Part shown: positions 48,714 to 58,029 of the stretch, piece after piece
Layout of the letters: each line of letters opens with the position of its first letter
Position numbering within the stretch: the first letter of the stretch is position 1
DNA from: Cellulomonas aerilata
GTDB taxonomy: Bacteria > Actinomycetota > Actinomycetes > Actinomycetales > Cellulomonadaceae
Assembly: GCF_007991755.1 (NCBI RefSeq)
Contig: NZ_BJYY01000015.1
Location: 1 to 64,000, forward strand
Reading direction: 5' to 3'
Length of the DNA: 64,000 bases
Notes under the pieces: generated by a model
The model's database searches: none
What the model was told of the DNA's origin: nothing
Seen by the model: the letters and a program-made list of their open reading frames with translations, nothing else
Program-made: the position numbers and the translations under genes

Positions 48714-50263
48714 GGCTCAAGCTGACGCTGCTGCGCAACGGGCTGCGACGCAGCGCCTGGCAGCTCGTGGGCCTGGCGTTCGGGGCCCTGTACGCGGTCG
48801 GCGTGCTGCTGATCGCCGTCGGCGGGCTGGTCGCGCTGCGGTTCGTGCCGTCGCCCGACGCCGCGGTGGTGGTGACCCTGGCCGGCTCCGCGCTCGTGCT
48901 GGGCTGGTGGGTCGTCCCGCTGGTCGCCACGGGCGTCGACTCGACGCTGGACCCCCAGCGGTTCGCTACCTACGCGGTGCCGCGCCGGCCCCTGCTGACC
49001 GGGCTGGCCCTGGCGGGCCTGGTCGGGGTCCCCGGTGCGGTCACGACGGTCCTGGCGCTGGGGACGGTCGTCTCCTGGGCCCGTGGTCCGGCCACCGTGG
49101 TCGCCGCCGTCGTCGGGGCGGTCCTCGGCGTGGCGACCTGCGTCGTGGGTGCCCGGGCGACGACGGCCACGCTGGCCGGGGTGGTGGGCTCGCGCCGCTT
49201 CCGGGACAGCGCCGCCGTGCTGGTCGTGGTGCCGCTGATGCTCGTCGGCCCGATCCTCACCGCCCTGGGCGGGCTGCTGGCGGCCGGTGTGGACGCCCTG
49301 CCCGGTGTCGCGCGGGCGCTGTCCTGGACGCCGCTCGGCGCGGCGTGGGCGCTGCCGGGCGCGGTCGCCGCGGGGGAGTGGGTCGGTGCCCTGGGACGCC
49401 TGGTCGTGGCGTGCGCCACCGTCGCCCTCCTGGCCGCGGCCTGGTCGCGCGCCCTCACGCGCGCGCTGGTCCAGCCGCCGTCCTCGGGCCGGTCCGCGTC
49501 CCGGTCGCGGGGGCTGGGCGCGTTCGGGCGGGTGCCCGCCGGACCGACGTGGGCGGTCGCCGCCCGGTGCCTGGTCTACTGGCGCCGGGACCCGCGCTAC
49601 GCCGGCTCGCTGGTGGTCGTCCCCGTGCTGCCGCTCGTGCTCGCGTTCGTGTCGGCCGACGGCTCCCGCGCGCTCATGCTCGTCGCCGCACCCGTCGCCG
49701 CGCTGCTCCTGGGCTGGGCGATCTCGGCCGACATCGCCTTCGACAGCACCGCGTTCGCGCTGCACGTGTCCAGCGCGGTGCCCGGGGCCGCGGACCGCGC
49801 GGGACGCGCCCTCGCAGCCGGGCTCATCGCCGTGCCGGTGGTCGTCGTGTTCGCGGTCGGGTCGGTCTGGTGGGTCGGGCGCTGGTCGGACCTGGCTCCC
49901 GTGCTCGGGGCGAGCCTGGGCATCCTGCTCACCGGCCTCGGGCTGTCCAGCGTGATCTCCACCCGCTTCGTCTACCCGGTCCCGCTGCCCGGGCAGAGCC
50001 CGTTCGCGACGCCGTCGGGCTCCCTGGGAGTGAGCATGCTCACCCAGCTCCTCGGCTTCGGCGCGCTCACGGTGCTGGTCCTGCCCGAGGTCGTGCTCGC
50101 CACCGTCGCGGTCGTCGGCGGCTCGGTGCTGCTCGGCGTGGTGACCCTGCTCGTCGGGCTCGTGCTGGGCGGCGCGCTGCTGGTCGGGGGGCTGCTGCTG
50201 GGCGCCCGGTGGTACGACCGCCGGTCCCCCGAGCTGCTCCAGCAGGTCACGGCGATGGCGTGA
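48695..50263 (+). CDS. Large integral membrane partner of the ABC ATPase
   Basis: 522 residues from GTG48695, with GGGGAGGGG just upstream, overlapping the ATPase gene by 19 bases. At least ten hydrophobic segments, starting WQLVGLAFGALYAVGVLLIAVGGLVAL and ending LVGLVLGGALLVGGLLLGARWYDRRSPELLQQV. The repeated arrangement (two similar halves joined near ARCLVYWRRDPRYAGSLVVVPVLPLV at about residue 290) suggests an internally duplicated exporter permease. Not closely matched to a named family by eye; transport role inferred from the ATPase overlap. Confidence 0.85.
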   Translation: MVAHLLRLKLTLLRNGLRRSAWQLVGLAFGALYAVGVLLIAVGGLVALRFVPSPDAAVVVTLAGSALVLGWWVVPLVATGVDSTLDPQRFATYAVPRRPLLTGLALAGLVGVPGAVTTVLALGTVVSWARGPATVVAAVVGAVLGVATCVVGARATTATLAGVVGSRRFRDSAAVLVVVPLMLVGPILTALGGLLAAGVDALPGVARALSWTPLGAAWALPGAVAAGEWVGALGRLVVACATVALLAAAWSRALTRALVQPPSSGRSASRSRGLGAFGRVPAGPTWAVAARCLVYWRRDPRYAGSLVVVPVLPLVLAFVSADGSRALMLVAAPVAALLLGWAISADIAFDSTAFALHVSSAVPGAADRAGRALAAGLIAVPVVVVFAVGSVWWVGRWSDLAPVLGASLGILLTGLGLSSVISTRFVYPVPLPGQSPFATPSGSLGVSMLTQLLGFGALTVLVLPEVVLATVAVVGGSVLLGVVTLLVGLVLGGALLVGGLLLGARWYDRRSPELLQQVTAMA

Positions 50264-50271
50264 CCGCCCCG

Positions 50272-50277
50272 TAGACT
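50272..50277 (+). promoter_or_regulatory. Candidate -10 box, leaderless start of ychF
   Basis: TAGACT ends 8 bases before GTG50286; the intervening CGGGGCCC is not a plausible ribosome-binding site. Confidence 0.45.
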
Positions 50278-50285
50278 CGGGGCCC

Positions 50286-51371
50286 GTGGCACTCACCATC
50301 GGCATCGTCGGCCTGCCCAACGTCGGCAAGTCCACCCTCTTCAACGCCCTGACGCGCGCGCAGGTGCTCGCGGCGAACTACCCGTTCGCGACGATCGAGC
50401 CCAACGTCGGCGTGGTCCCGCTGCCCGACCCACGGCTCGACCGGCTCGCCGAGGTGTTCGCCAGCGAGCGGGTCGTCCCGGCGACCGTGTCGTTCGTGGA
50501 CATCGCCGGGATCGTCAAGGGCGCCAGCGAGGGCGAGGGTCTGGGCAACAAGTTCCTCGCGAACATCCGCGAGGCCGACGCGATCTGCCAGGTCACCCGG
50601 GCGTTCGCCGACCCCGACGTCGTGCACGTCGACGGGCGCGTCTCGCCCAAGGACGACATCGAGACGATCAACACCGAGCTGGTCCTGGCCGACCTGCAGA
50701 CGCTGGAGAAGGCGATCCCCCGGCTCGAGAAGGAGGTCCGCGGCAAGAAGGCGGACCAGGCCCTGCTCGACGCGGCCGTCGGCGCCCAGCGGCTGCTCGA
50801 GACCGGCACGACCCTGTTCCAGGGCGCGGCCGCGGCCGGGCTCGACCCCGAGCGCGTCGCCGAGCTGCAGCTCATGACGTCCAAGCCGTTCATCTACGTC
50901 TTCAACACCGACGACGACGGCCTCGCCGACACCGCGATGCAGGACGAGCTGCGCGCGTTCGTCGCGCCGGCCGACGCGATCTTCCTGGACGCCAAGTTCG
51001 AGTCCGAGCTCGTCGAGCTCGAGCCGGACGAGGCCGCCGAGATGCTGGCGGAGTCCGGTCAGGCCGAGCCGGGCCTCGACCAGCTCGCCCGGGTCGGCTT
51101 CCACACCCTGGGCCTCCAGACCTACCTGACCGCCGGGCCGAAGGAGGCCCGCGCCTGGACGATCGGCCAGGGCTGGACCGCTCCGCAGGCGGCCGGCGTC
51201 ATCCACACGGACTTCCAGCGCGGGTTCATCAAGGCCGAGGTCGTCCACTTCGAGGACCTCGTCGCCGCCGGCTCCGTCGCGGCGGCGCGCGCTGCCGGCA
51301 AGGCGCGCATCGAGGGCAAGGACTACGTCATGGCCGACGGCGACGTGGTGGAGTTCCGCTTCAACGTCTGA
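50286..51371 (+). CDS. ychF: Ribosome-binding ATPase YchF (Obg-like)
   Basis: Universally conserved translation-associated P-loop NTPase that prefers ATP. 361 residues. G1 GIVGLPNVGKSTLFNALT, G3 region VDIAGIVKGASEGEGLGNKFLANIREADAICQV, a coiled-coil arm (about 130-190, LEKAIPRLEKEVRGKKADQ), and a C-terminal TGS domain ending WTIGQGWTAPQAAGVIHTDFQRGFIKAEVVHFEDL and DYVMADGDVVEFRFNV. The G4 position reads KPFIYVFNTDD rather than NKxD, as expected for the ATP-preferring subfamily. GTG start. Confidence 0.97.
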   Translation: MALTIGIVGLPNVGKSTLFNALTRAQVLAANYPFATIEPNVGVVPLPDPRLDRLAEVFASERVVPATVSFVDIAGIVKGASEGEGLGNKFLANIREADAICQVTRAFADPDVVHVDGRVSPKDDIETINTELVLADLQTLEKAIPRLEKEVRGKKADQALLDAAVGAQRLLETGTTLFQGAAAAGLDPERVAELQLMTSKPFIYVFNTDDDGLADTAMQDELRAFVAPADAIFLDAKFESELVELEPDEAAEMLAESGQAEPGLDQLARVGFHTLGLQTYLTAGPKEARAWTIGQGWTAPQAAGVIHTDFQRGFIKAEVVHFEDLVAAGSVAAARAAGKARIEGKDYVMADGDVVEFRFNV

Positions 51372-51440
51372 CCGCTCCGCACCGGCTCGTGCCGCCGCCG
51401 GGCCCGACGTGTCCCGCCGCGGGTCGCGAGGGTTACCCAG

Positions 51441-51461
51441 CAGTATCGATCGGGTAACGAT
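51441..51461 (+). promoter_or_regulatory. Shared 21-bp element upstream of importer operon 1
   Basis: CAGTATC, six variable bases, GGTAACGAT; identical at 18 of 21 positions to 58885-58905 upstream of importer operon 2, with the same internal spacing. It contains GTATCG and GTAACG as a direct repeat 11 bp apart. Located 44 bases before the predicted -10 of operon 1. An activator or repressor site is inferred. Confidence 0.55.
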
Positions 51462-51482
51462 CTGTGACCCGGGACACGGTGG

Positions 51483-51510
51483 TTCGGAATGCGCGATCCG
51501 CGTGTATAGC
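51483..51510 (+). promoter_or_regulatory. Promoter candidate of importer operon 1
   Basis: TTCGGA (51483-51488) and TATAGC (51505-51510) with a 16-base spacer; TATAGCCT also holds TAGCCT. Leader to GTG51620 is about 100 bases and shows AGGAGG at 51610-51615. Confidence 0.4.
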
Positions 51511-51619
51511 CTCACCCCAACCATCGAGGGCCCCCGCGGCACTCGGTCGCCGGCCGGGCTGTGCCGCCCTGCCGGTGCCTGCTGCCGCGCCGGGACCCCG
51601 ATCTCTTCCAGGAGGAACA

Positions 51620-53407
51620 GTGACGATCAGGCGTAGGTATGCCGCGGTGTCCGCGGTCGCCGCAGGGGCGCTCCTGCTGACGGGCTGCGGCTCCGCCGGC
51701 GGCGGCGGGGACGACGAGGACGCGGGCGCGGGTGAGGCCACGGCCGAGGAGTTCGCCGACACCATCACCATCGGCATCGAGCAGACCCCGGATGCGTACA
51801 ACAGCAACACCGCGGACGCCAACAGCGTCTACAACACGTACGTCAACAACATCACGCAGTCCGACTTCGTCAAGGTGCAGCCGGACGGCACCGTGGAGCC
51901 GAACGAGGCGCTCGGGACGTATGAGAAGACGTCCGACGACCCGCTGACCGTCGAGTACACCTTTGCCGACGACGCCGTCTGGTCCGACGGCACGCCGATC
52001 GACTTCGACGACGCGCTGCTCGCCTGGGCGGCCTACTCCGGGACGCACCCGTCCGGCGAGACCGACGCCGACGGCAACCCGGTCGACCTCTTCAACGCCG
52101 CCAGCACCAACGGCTGGGCCGAGGTGGAGATGCCCGAGGGCGAGGCCGGCGACAAGTCCTTCACGATGGTGTTCAAGAACCCCTACGCCGACTGGGAGGT
52201 GCTGGGCGCCGGCTTCATGCCGGCCCACATCGCCGCCGAGCAGGGTGGCCTGAGCGTCGAGGACGACGGCGCCGCCCTGGTGGACGCCATCACGAACAAC
52301 GACACCGCGGCCCTGACGCCGGTCGCCGAGTTCTGGAACACCGGCTGGGCCTACCAGGCGAACCTGCCCGAGCTGCCCGACCCGGCGCTCATCCCGTCGT
52401 CCGGCCCGTACAAGCTCGACAACGCCTCCAACGGGACGCTGACCCTGGTGCGCAACGACCAGTGGTTCGGCGAGGAGGCGAAGACGGAGACCATCGTCTT
52501 CAAGACCGTCGACGCCAACGAGATGGTCCAGGCGCTGCAGAACGGCGAGATCGACCAGTTCGACCCGTCCAACGCCACCAAGGACATGCTCGACCAGCTC
52601 GAGGCCCTCGGCGACACCGTCGAGGTCGAGACCGGTGAGTCCCTGACGTTCAGCCACATCGACCTGGACACCTCGGCCACCGGCGTCTTCAACGACCAGC
52701 GCGTGCGGCAGGCGTTCGCCAAGTGCGTCCCGCGCGAGGAGCTCGTCGACAAGTTCGCCCGCCCCGTGTACCCCGAGGCGCAGGTCCTCAAGCTCCACGA
52801 GATCCTCCCCGCCCAGGCGGAGTACGAGGAAGCCGTCACGCAGGTCCCGTCGGCCAACGAGTACGACGAGGTCGACCTCGAGGGCGCCAAGGCGCTGCTC
52901 GCCGAGGCCGGCGTCACCACCCCACTGACGGTCCGCTTCACGTTCTCCGAGCAGTCCAGCCTGCGCGCCGACCAGGTGGCCCTGGTCAAGGCGTCGTGCG
53001 ACCAGGCGGGCTTCAACATCGAGGCCAAGCCCGACCCCGACGTCTTCACCTCGCTGGCCTCCGCCCCGGGCACCTGGGACGCTGCGGTGTTCGGCTGGGC
53101 CGGCTCGGGCCTGATCGCATCCGGCCAGTCCATCTACATCACCGGTGGCAACCAGAACTACGGCAAGTACACCAACCCGGAGGTCGACCGGATCTGGGGC
53201 GAGCTCGTCCAGGTGACGGACCCGGCCGACGCGCTCCCGCTGCAGATCGAGCTCGAGGAGCAGCTCTGGAGCAACCTGTACAACGTCACGCTGTACGCCA
53301 ACCCGGGCATGTCGGCCTGGAGCTCCTCGCTCGAGGGGCCGGTCTACAACCCGACGCAGTACGGCGGCACGTGGAACGCTGAGACCTGGACCAAGTCGCT
53401 CAGCTGA
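51620..53407 (+). CDS. ABC importer 1 substrate-binding lipoprotein (SBP family 5)
   Basis: 595 residues with a lipoprotein signal: MTIRRRYAAVSAVAAGALLLTGCGS, Cys23 in the canonical LTGC lipobox, then a Gly/Asp-rich linker. The mature protein has SBP_bac_5 features: TYVNNITQSDFVKVQPDGTVEPNEAL, YTFADDAVWSDGTPIDFDDALLAW, SSGPYKLDNASNGTLTLVRNDQWFGEE, FNDQRVRQAFAKCVPREELVDK. Binds a peptide or other small solute outside the membrane; specificity unknown. GTG51620 with an ideal AGGAGG. A terminator-like hairpin separates it from the permeases, which would allow excess binding protein. Confidence 0.94.
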   Translation: MTIRRRYAAVSAVAAGALLLTGCGSAGGGGDDEDAGAGEATAEEFADTITIGIEQTPDAYNSNTADANSVYNTYVNNITQSDFVKVQPDGTVEPNEALGTYEKTSDDPLTVEYTFADDAVWSDGTPIDFDDALLAWAAYSGTHPSGETDADGNPVDLFNAASTNGWAEVEMPEGEAGDKSFTMVFKNPYADWEVLGAGFMPAHIAAEQGGLSVEDDGAALVDAITNNDTAALTPVAEFWNTGWAYQANLPELPDPALIPSSGPYKLDNASNGTLTLVRNDQWFGEEAKTETIVFKTVDANEMVQALQNGEIDQFDPSNATKDMLDQLEALGDTVEVETGESLTFSHIDLDTSATGVFNDQRVRQAFAKCVPREELVDKFARPVYPEAQVLKLHEILPAQAEYEEAVTQVPSANEYDEVDLEGAKALLAEAGVTTPLTVRFTFSEQSSLRADQVALVKASCDQAGFNIEAKPDPDVFTSLASAPGTWDAAVFGWAGSGLIASGQSIYITGGNQNYGKYTNPEVDRIWGELVQVTDPADALPLQIELEEQLWSNLYNVTLYANPGMSAWSSSLEGPVYNPTQYGGTWNAETWTKSLS

Positions 53408-53422
53408 CCTCAGGCAGTTCCA

Positions 53423-53464
53423 GCCGCGGCCGCGGGGGTCACACCGGACCCCCGCGGCCGCGGC
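53423..53464 (+). terminator. Intra-operon hairpin after binding-protein gene 1
   Basis: 18-bp perfect stem (53423-53440 with 53447-53464), loop ACACCG, 15 bases after the stop codon. No U-tract. It may attenuate readthrough or stabilise the upstream mRNA. Confidence 0.7.
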
Positions 53465-53554
53465 GCGAGCGGGGACGTCGCCCGGTGTCGACCACCAGGT
53501 CGGCCGGCCTCCCGCGGCTCGTGTCCCCGCTCCGCACCGATCAGGGGGAGACGC

Positions 53555-55093
53555 ATGCGTGTCTTCATCGTGAGGCGAGTCGTCGTCTCCTTCTTCATCG
53601 TCCTGGCCTCGACGGCCCTCATGTACGTCCTCGTCGCGCTCTCCGGCAACCCCCTCCAGGACCTGCTCGAGAACAACAGCCCGGGCCGGGAGGCGCGCAT
53701 CGCCGCGCGCACCCAGGCGCTCAACCTGGACGTGCCGATCCCCGGGCGCTACCTGCTGTGGCTCCAGGACGTCGGCCAGTGCCTCGTGCCCGGAGGTGCC
53801 CAGTGCACGCTCGGGCTGGACCGGCAGAACCGGGCCGTGCTGCCCCAGCTCGAGGTCGCGATCGGCTCCACGCTGCGTCTGGTCATCGCAGCGACCGTCC
53901 TCGCGCTGCTGCTCGGCGTCGTGACCGGCGTGGTCACCGCGCTGCGGCAGTACAGCTCCTTCGACTACGGCGTCACCTTCGTGGCGTTCCTGTGCTTCTC
54001 GCTGCCGGTGTTCTGGGTCTCCACGCTGCTCAAGCAGTACATCGCGATCGACCTGAACACCTGGCTGCGCGACCCCGAGATGACCTACGCGTCGATCGTC
54101 CTCATCGGGCTGGTGGTCGGGGCGCTGTGGGCCGTGGTCATCGGGGGTGACCGACGGCGCCGCCTGGTCGTCCTGGCGGTCGCGACGCTGGCCACGGCGG
54201 GGACCCTCACGGTCCTGCTCAACAGCGGCTGGTTCCAGCGGCCCACGTTCGGCATCCTCGGCGTCGGCGTCGTCTCCCTCGTGGCGGCGTTCCTGTGGAG
54301 CGCGCTGTTCGCCGGGCTGCGCCCGCGCACCCGGCGCGTGCTCTACGCCAACCTGGCCGCTGCGCTGGCCGGCACCGTGCTGGTGGCCGTTGCGCAGCCG
54401 TTCATGGCGGACATGTCGTGGCTGACCTTCGCGGTGCTCGCGGTCCTGGTCGTCGCCGTGGCCGTCGCGATCGGGTGGGCGCTCGGGGGCCACACCCGCC
54501 GGCTGTCGGCGCAGATCGCCGGGGTCACCGGGGTGACGGTGGTCGTCCTGATGTCGCTGGACCAGCTGCTGCGCTCGTACCCCACGGTGTACCGCAAGAC
54601 CGGGGGCCGGCCGATCGCCACCACCGGCTCGGAGACGCCCAACCTGAACGGCACGTTCTGGGAGACCAACCTCGACCTCGTGCTGCACCTGCTGCTGCCG
54701 ACGCTGGCGATCATGCTCATCTCGTTCGCGAGCTACACCCGGTACACGCGCGCCAGCATGCTCGACGTGATGAACCAGGACTACGTGCGCACCGCGCGGG
54801 CGAAGGGCCTCAACGAGCGGACCGTCATCGTCCGGCACTCGTTCCGCAACGCGCTCATCCCACTGGCGACGCTGGTCGCGTTCGACTTCGCCGGGGTGCT
54901 CGGCGGCGCGGTCGTCACCGAGACCGTGTTCGGCTGGAGCGGCATGGGTCGGCTGTTCACGACCGGCCTGCAGCAGATCGACCCGAACCCCGTGATGGCG
55001 TTCTTCCTCATCACCGCGGTCGCCACCGTCCTGTTCAACATGATCGCCGACATCGCCTACGCGTTCCTCGACCCGAGGATCCGGCTGCGATGA
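53555..55093 (+). CDS. ABC importer 1 permease (DppB type) with a large insertion
   Basis: 512 residues, well above the usual 310-340 of the family. N-terminus VFIVRRVVVSFFIVLASTALMYVLVAL and C-terminal half (TRASMLDVMNQDYVRTARAKGLNERTVIVRHSFRNALIPLATL, the EAA loop, about 400-440; then VTETVFGWSGMGRL) are standard DppB. Between them (about 175-340) lie extra hydrophobic segments and soluble stretches (SIVLIGLVVGALWAVVIGG, LVSLVAAFLWSALFAGL, FAVLAVLVVAVAVAIGWAL) with no counterpart in short permeases. The frame is continuous, so this is an insertion, not a fusion artefact. GGGGGAGA precedes ATG53555. Confidence 0.93.
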   Translation: MRVFIVRRVVVSFFIVLASTALMYVLVALSGNPLQDLLENNSPGREARIAARTQALNLDVPIPGRYLLWLQDVGQCLVPGGAQCTLGLDRQNRAVLPQLEVAIGSTLRLVIAATVLALLLGVVTGVVTALRQYSSFDYGVTFVAFLCFSLPVFWVSTLLKQYIAIDLNTWLRDPEMTYASIVLIGLVVGALWAVVIGGDRRRRLVVLAVATLATAGTLTVLLNSGWFQRPTFGILGVGVVSLVAAFLWSALFAGLRPRTRRVLYANLAAALAGTVLVAVAQPFMADMSWLTFAVLAVLVVAVAVAIGWALGGHTRRLSAQIAGVTGVTVVVLMSLDQLLRSYPTVYRKTGGRPIATTGSETPNLNGTFWETNLDLVLHLLLPTLAIMLISFASYTRYTRASMLDVMNQDYVRTARAKGLNERTVIVRHSFRNALIPLATLVAFDFAGVLGGAVVTETVFGWSGMGRLFTTGLQQIDPNPVMAFFLITAVATVLFNMIADIAYAFLDPRIRLR

Positions 55094-55130
55094 CCCGCCG
55101 ACACCGACCCACCCACCCGGGAGGCCTCCG

Positions 55131-56150
55131 ATGAACGACCGCGACCCGCGCTCCACGGAGGCGCCGCGCATCGAGAGCGACATGGCGGGCCTGGTCGCTG
55201 CGGACACCGACGTGCTCGAGGCGGCACCGACGGCGCAGCGCTCGGTGGCCGCGCGCAGCTCGGCGCAGACGATCCTGCTGCGCTTCCTGCGGCACCGAGC
55301 CGCCATGAGCGGGCTCGTCGTGCTGTCGCTCATCGTCCTGCTGGCGTTCTCGTCGATCGGCTTCGGTCCCGTCCCCGGCTGGTGGGGCCTGGACTTCCGG
55401 GTGCCGATGCCGCTGGAGGACGGCGGCCGTCCGACCCTGCAGCTGTGGCCGTTCAGCCTCGGCGCGCACCCGTTCGGTCAGGACAACATCGGCCGCGACT
55501 ACTTCGCCCTGGCGATGAAGGGCACGCAGCAGTCGCTCATCATCGCGTTCCTCGTCGGGCTGGTCGGCACCGCGGTGGGCACCGTGATCGGCGCATGCGC
55601 CGGCTACTTCCGCGGCACCACCGAGTCGGTGCTCATGCGCATGACGGACGTCATCATCACGATCCCGCTGCTGGCGGTCGCGGCGGTCATCGCGCAGATC
55701 TCCGGCGGCGTCGGCGGCGTGTGGGGGCTGGGCATCTTCCTCGGCCTGGTCACCTGGACCGGTCTGGCGCGCATCGTGCGCGGGGAGTTCCTGTCGCTGC
55801 GCGAGAAGGAGTTCGTCGACGCCGCCCGCTCGGTCGGGGCGTCCAGCGGCCGGATCATCTTCCGGCACATCCTGCCGAACACGATCGGCGTCATCATCGT
55901 CGCCGCCACGCTGGCGATGTCGTCCGCCATCCTGCTGGAGTCCGCGCTGAGCTTCCTCGGCTTCGGCGTCCGGCCGCCGGCGACGTCGCTGGGCCAGCTC
56001 ATCAACAACTACCGGTCCGCCATGGGCCCGCGTCCGTGGCTGTTCTGGTGGCCCGGCCTGTTCATCATCGCGATCGCCCTGGCGGTCAACTTCATCGGCG
56101 ACGGGCTGCGCGACGCGTTCGACCCGCGCCAGGACCGCGCCAAGGCCTGA
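55131..56150 (+). CDS. ABC importer 1 permease (DppC type)
   Basis: 339 residues. A cytoplasmic N-terminus, then FLRHRAAMSGLVVLSLIVLLAFSSIGFG (first helix), HPFGQDNIGRDYFALAMKGTQQSLIIAFLVGLVGTAVGTVIGACAGYFRG, and the EAA loop EKEFVDAARSVGASSGRIIFRHILPNTIGVIIV, followed by ALSFLGFGVRPPATSLGQLI, all typical of DppC/OppC. A GGGAGG motif precedes ATG55131, 37 bases after the DppB stop. Forms a heterodimer with the preceding permease. Confidence 0.95.
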   Translation: MNDRDPRSTEAPRIESDMAGLVAADTDVLEAAPTAQRSVAARSSAQTILLRFLRHRAAMSGLVVLSLIVLLAFSSIGFGPVPGWWGLDFRVPMPLEDGGRPTLQLWPFSLGAHPFGQDNIGRDYFALAMKGTQQSLIIAFLVGLVGTAVGTVIGACAGYFRGTTESVLMRMTDVIITIPLLAVAAVIAQISGGVGGVWGLGIFLGLVTWTGLARIVRGEFLSLREKEFVDAARSVGASSGRIIFRHILPNTIGVIIVAATLAMSSAILLESALSFLGFGVRPPATSLGQLINNYRSAMGPRPWLFWWPGLFIIAIALAVNFIGDGLRDAFDPRQDRAKA

Positions 56151-56160
56151 GGGGTTCCCC

Positions 56161-57894
56161 ATGACGATCCACACACCCACCACCGCGGGGCGCCGCGTGC
56201 GCGAGGACCTCGACCCGGTGCTGGAGGTGTCCGGGCTCGGCGTCGACTTCCGGGTCGAGGGGGAGTGGGTCACCGCCTCCCGCGACGTGAGCTTCAGGAT
56301 CATGCCGGGCGAGGTGCTCGCCCTCGTCGGGGAGTCCGGGTCCGGCAAGTCCGTGTCGTCCATGGCGATCCTCGGGCTGCTGCCCCGCAACGCCCGGGTC
56401 ACCGGGTCGGCGAAGGTGCGCGGCAAGGAGCTCATCGGCGCCCGCCCGGCGGCCCTGCGCGCGGTGCGCGGCAACGACGTGGGCCTGATCTTCCAGGAGC
56501 CGATGACCGCGCTGAACCCCGTGCTGCCGGTCGGCTTCCAGGTGACCGAGGTGCTGCTCAGCCACCAGAACATCTCCCCTGAGCAGGCCCGGGAGCGGGC
56601 GATCGAGCTGTTCCGGCTCGTCGACCTGCCGAACCCCGAGGGGCGCTTCGACGCCTACCCGCACCAGCTGTCCGGCGGCCAGCGCCAGCGCGTGATGATC
56701 GCCATGGCGATCGCGTGCGACCCGGTGCTGCTCATCGCGGACGAGCCGACCACCGCGCTGGACGTCACCGTGCAGGCCGAGATCCTCGACCTGCTGCGGG
56801 ACCTGCACGAGCGCCTGGACTCGGCGATCCTGCTCATCACGCACGACATGGGCGTTGTCGCCGACCTCGCCGACGACCTCGTCGTCATGCGCGACGGCGC
56901 CATCGTCGAGTCCGGCCCGATCCGGAAGGTGTTCGGGCACCCCGAGCAGACCTACACCCGCGACCTGCTGTCCGCCGTGCCGCACCTGGGCGCGGAGATC
57001 GCCGCCGGCACCCTTCAGGTGAGCGACCGCGCGGAGGAGCCCGCCCCTGCGGTCACCCCGGCGCTGGACCTGCGCAACCTCGTGATCGAGTACCCCGGAC
57101 GTGGCCGCACGCCGGCCTTCCGCGCGGTCGACGACGTGTCGTTCTCGGTCGCGCCCGGCGAGGTCGTCGGCCTGGTGGGGGAGTCCGGCTCGGGCAAGAC
57201 GACGATCGGGCGCGCCGTGGTGGGGCTGCTGCCCGTCACCAGCGGCACCGTGTCGATCGCCGGCGCCGACATCGCCGGGCTGTCCAAGCGGGAGCTGAAG
57301 CCGCTGCGCCGCCGGTCGGCGATCGTGTTCCAGGACCCGGCCGCGTCGCTCAACCCGCGGATGACCATCGGGGAGTCCATCGGAGAGCCGCTGCTCCTGC
57401 ACGAGGGGCTGCGCAAGGCCCCGCTGGATCGGCGCGTCGAGGAGCTCCTCGACCGCGTCCGCCTGCCCCACGCCTACCGCAACCGGTACCCGCACGAGCT
57501 GTCCGGCGGACAGCGTCAGCGGGTCGGCATCGCACGCGCCCTGTCCCTGGGGCCCGAGCTGCTGGTCGCCGACGAGCCGACCAGCGCGCTGGACGTCTCC
57601 GTGCAGGCGCACGTGCTGGAGCTGTTCAAGGAGCTGCAGCGCGAGCAGGGCTTCGCCTGCCTGTTCATCAGCCACGACCTCGCCGTGGTCGAGATCCTCG
57701 CGAGCAGGATCGCGGTGCTCCGCAACGGCAAGCTCGTGGAGATCGGCTCGCGCGAGGGCGTGCTGCTCAACCCGACGGACCCGTACACGAAGCGGCTCAT
57801 CGCCGCGGCGCCGGTGCCGGACCCGGACGAGCAGGAGTCCCGCCGGGCCGCGCGGGCGATCGCCCTGGCGGCAGGGGCCGACGCCGACCACTAG
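56161..57894 (+). CDS. ABC importer 1 fused double ATPase (DppD-DppF)
   Basis: 577 residues with two complete ATP-binding domains in one chain. Domain 1: Walker [16 protein letters not shown] (Lys63), [32 protein letters not shown]. Domain 2 (from about 300): Walker [17 protein letters not shown] (Lys346), [32 protein letters not shown]. Fusion of the two subunits is common in actinobacterial peptide importers. It ends with an Ala-rich tail. ATG56161 lies 10 bases after the DppC stop. Powers uptake through the two permeases; the final gene of the operon, followed by a hairpin at 57904. Confidence 0.95.
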   Translation: MTIHTPTTAGRRVREDLDPVLEVSGLGVDFRVEGEWVTASRDVSFRIMPGEVLALVGESGSGKSVSSMAILGLLPRNARVTGSAKVRGKELIGARPAALRAVRGNDVGLIFQEPMTALNPVLPVGFQVTEVLLSHQNISPEQARERAIELFRLVDLPNPEGRFDAYPHQLSGGQRQRVMIAMAIACDPVLLIADEPTTALDVTVQAEILDLLRDLHERLDSAILLITHDMGVVADLADDLVVMRDGAIVESGPIRKVFGHPEQTYTRDLLSAVPHLGAEIAAGTLQVSDRAEEPAPAVTPALDLRNLVIEYPGRGRTPAFRAVDDVSFSVAPGEVVGLVGESGSGKTTIGRAVVGLLPVTSGTVSIAGADIAGLSKRELKPLRRRSAIVFQDPAASLNPRMTIGESIGEPLLLHEGLRKAPLDRRVEELLDRVRLPHAYRNRYPHELSGGQRQRVGIARALSLGPELLVADEPTSALDVSVQAHVLELFKELQREQGFACLFISHDLAVVEILASRIAVLRNGKLVEIGSREGVLLNPTDPYTKRLIAAAPVPDPDEQESRRAARAIALAAGADADH

Positions 57895-57903
57895 CTGGGC
57901 GGC

Positions 57904-57931
57904 GCCGCCGGGCAGGTCCTCGCCCGGCGGC
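57904..57931 (+). terminator. Hairpin after importer operon 1
   Basis: GCCGCCGGGC (57904-57913) and GCCCGGCGGC (57922-57931), 10-bp stem, 8-base loop, 10 bases after the stop codon. Confidence 0.6.
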
Positions 57932-57998
57932 GTGCGTGCCGGTGGCGGCCGGCGGCGTGCGTGCCGGTGCGGCCGTCGGCGTACGTGCCGGTGGCGGC
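57925..57998. repeat. Three 24-25-bp tandem repeats
   Basis: Units at 57925-57949, 57950-57973 and 57974-57998 share CGNCGGCGTNCGTGCCGGTG and end in GCGGC; the second lacks one base. It lies between convergent operon 1 and the PH-domain gene. Confidence 0.75.
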
Positions 57999-58029
57999 CG
58001 GTGCCGCGGCCGGGGCGGGGGGCCGGGCG

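Noticed and set aside
57925-57998. CRISPR array
   Set aside because: The three units are contiguous without unique spacers; it is a simple tandem repeat.
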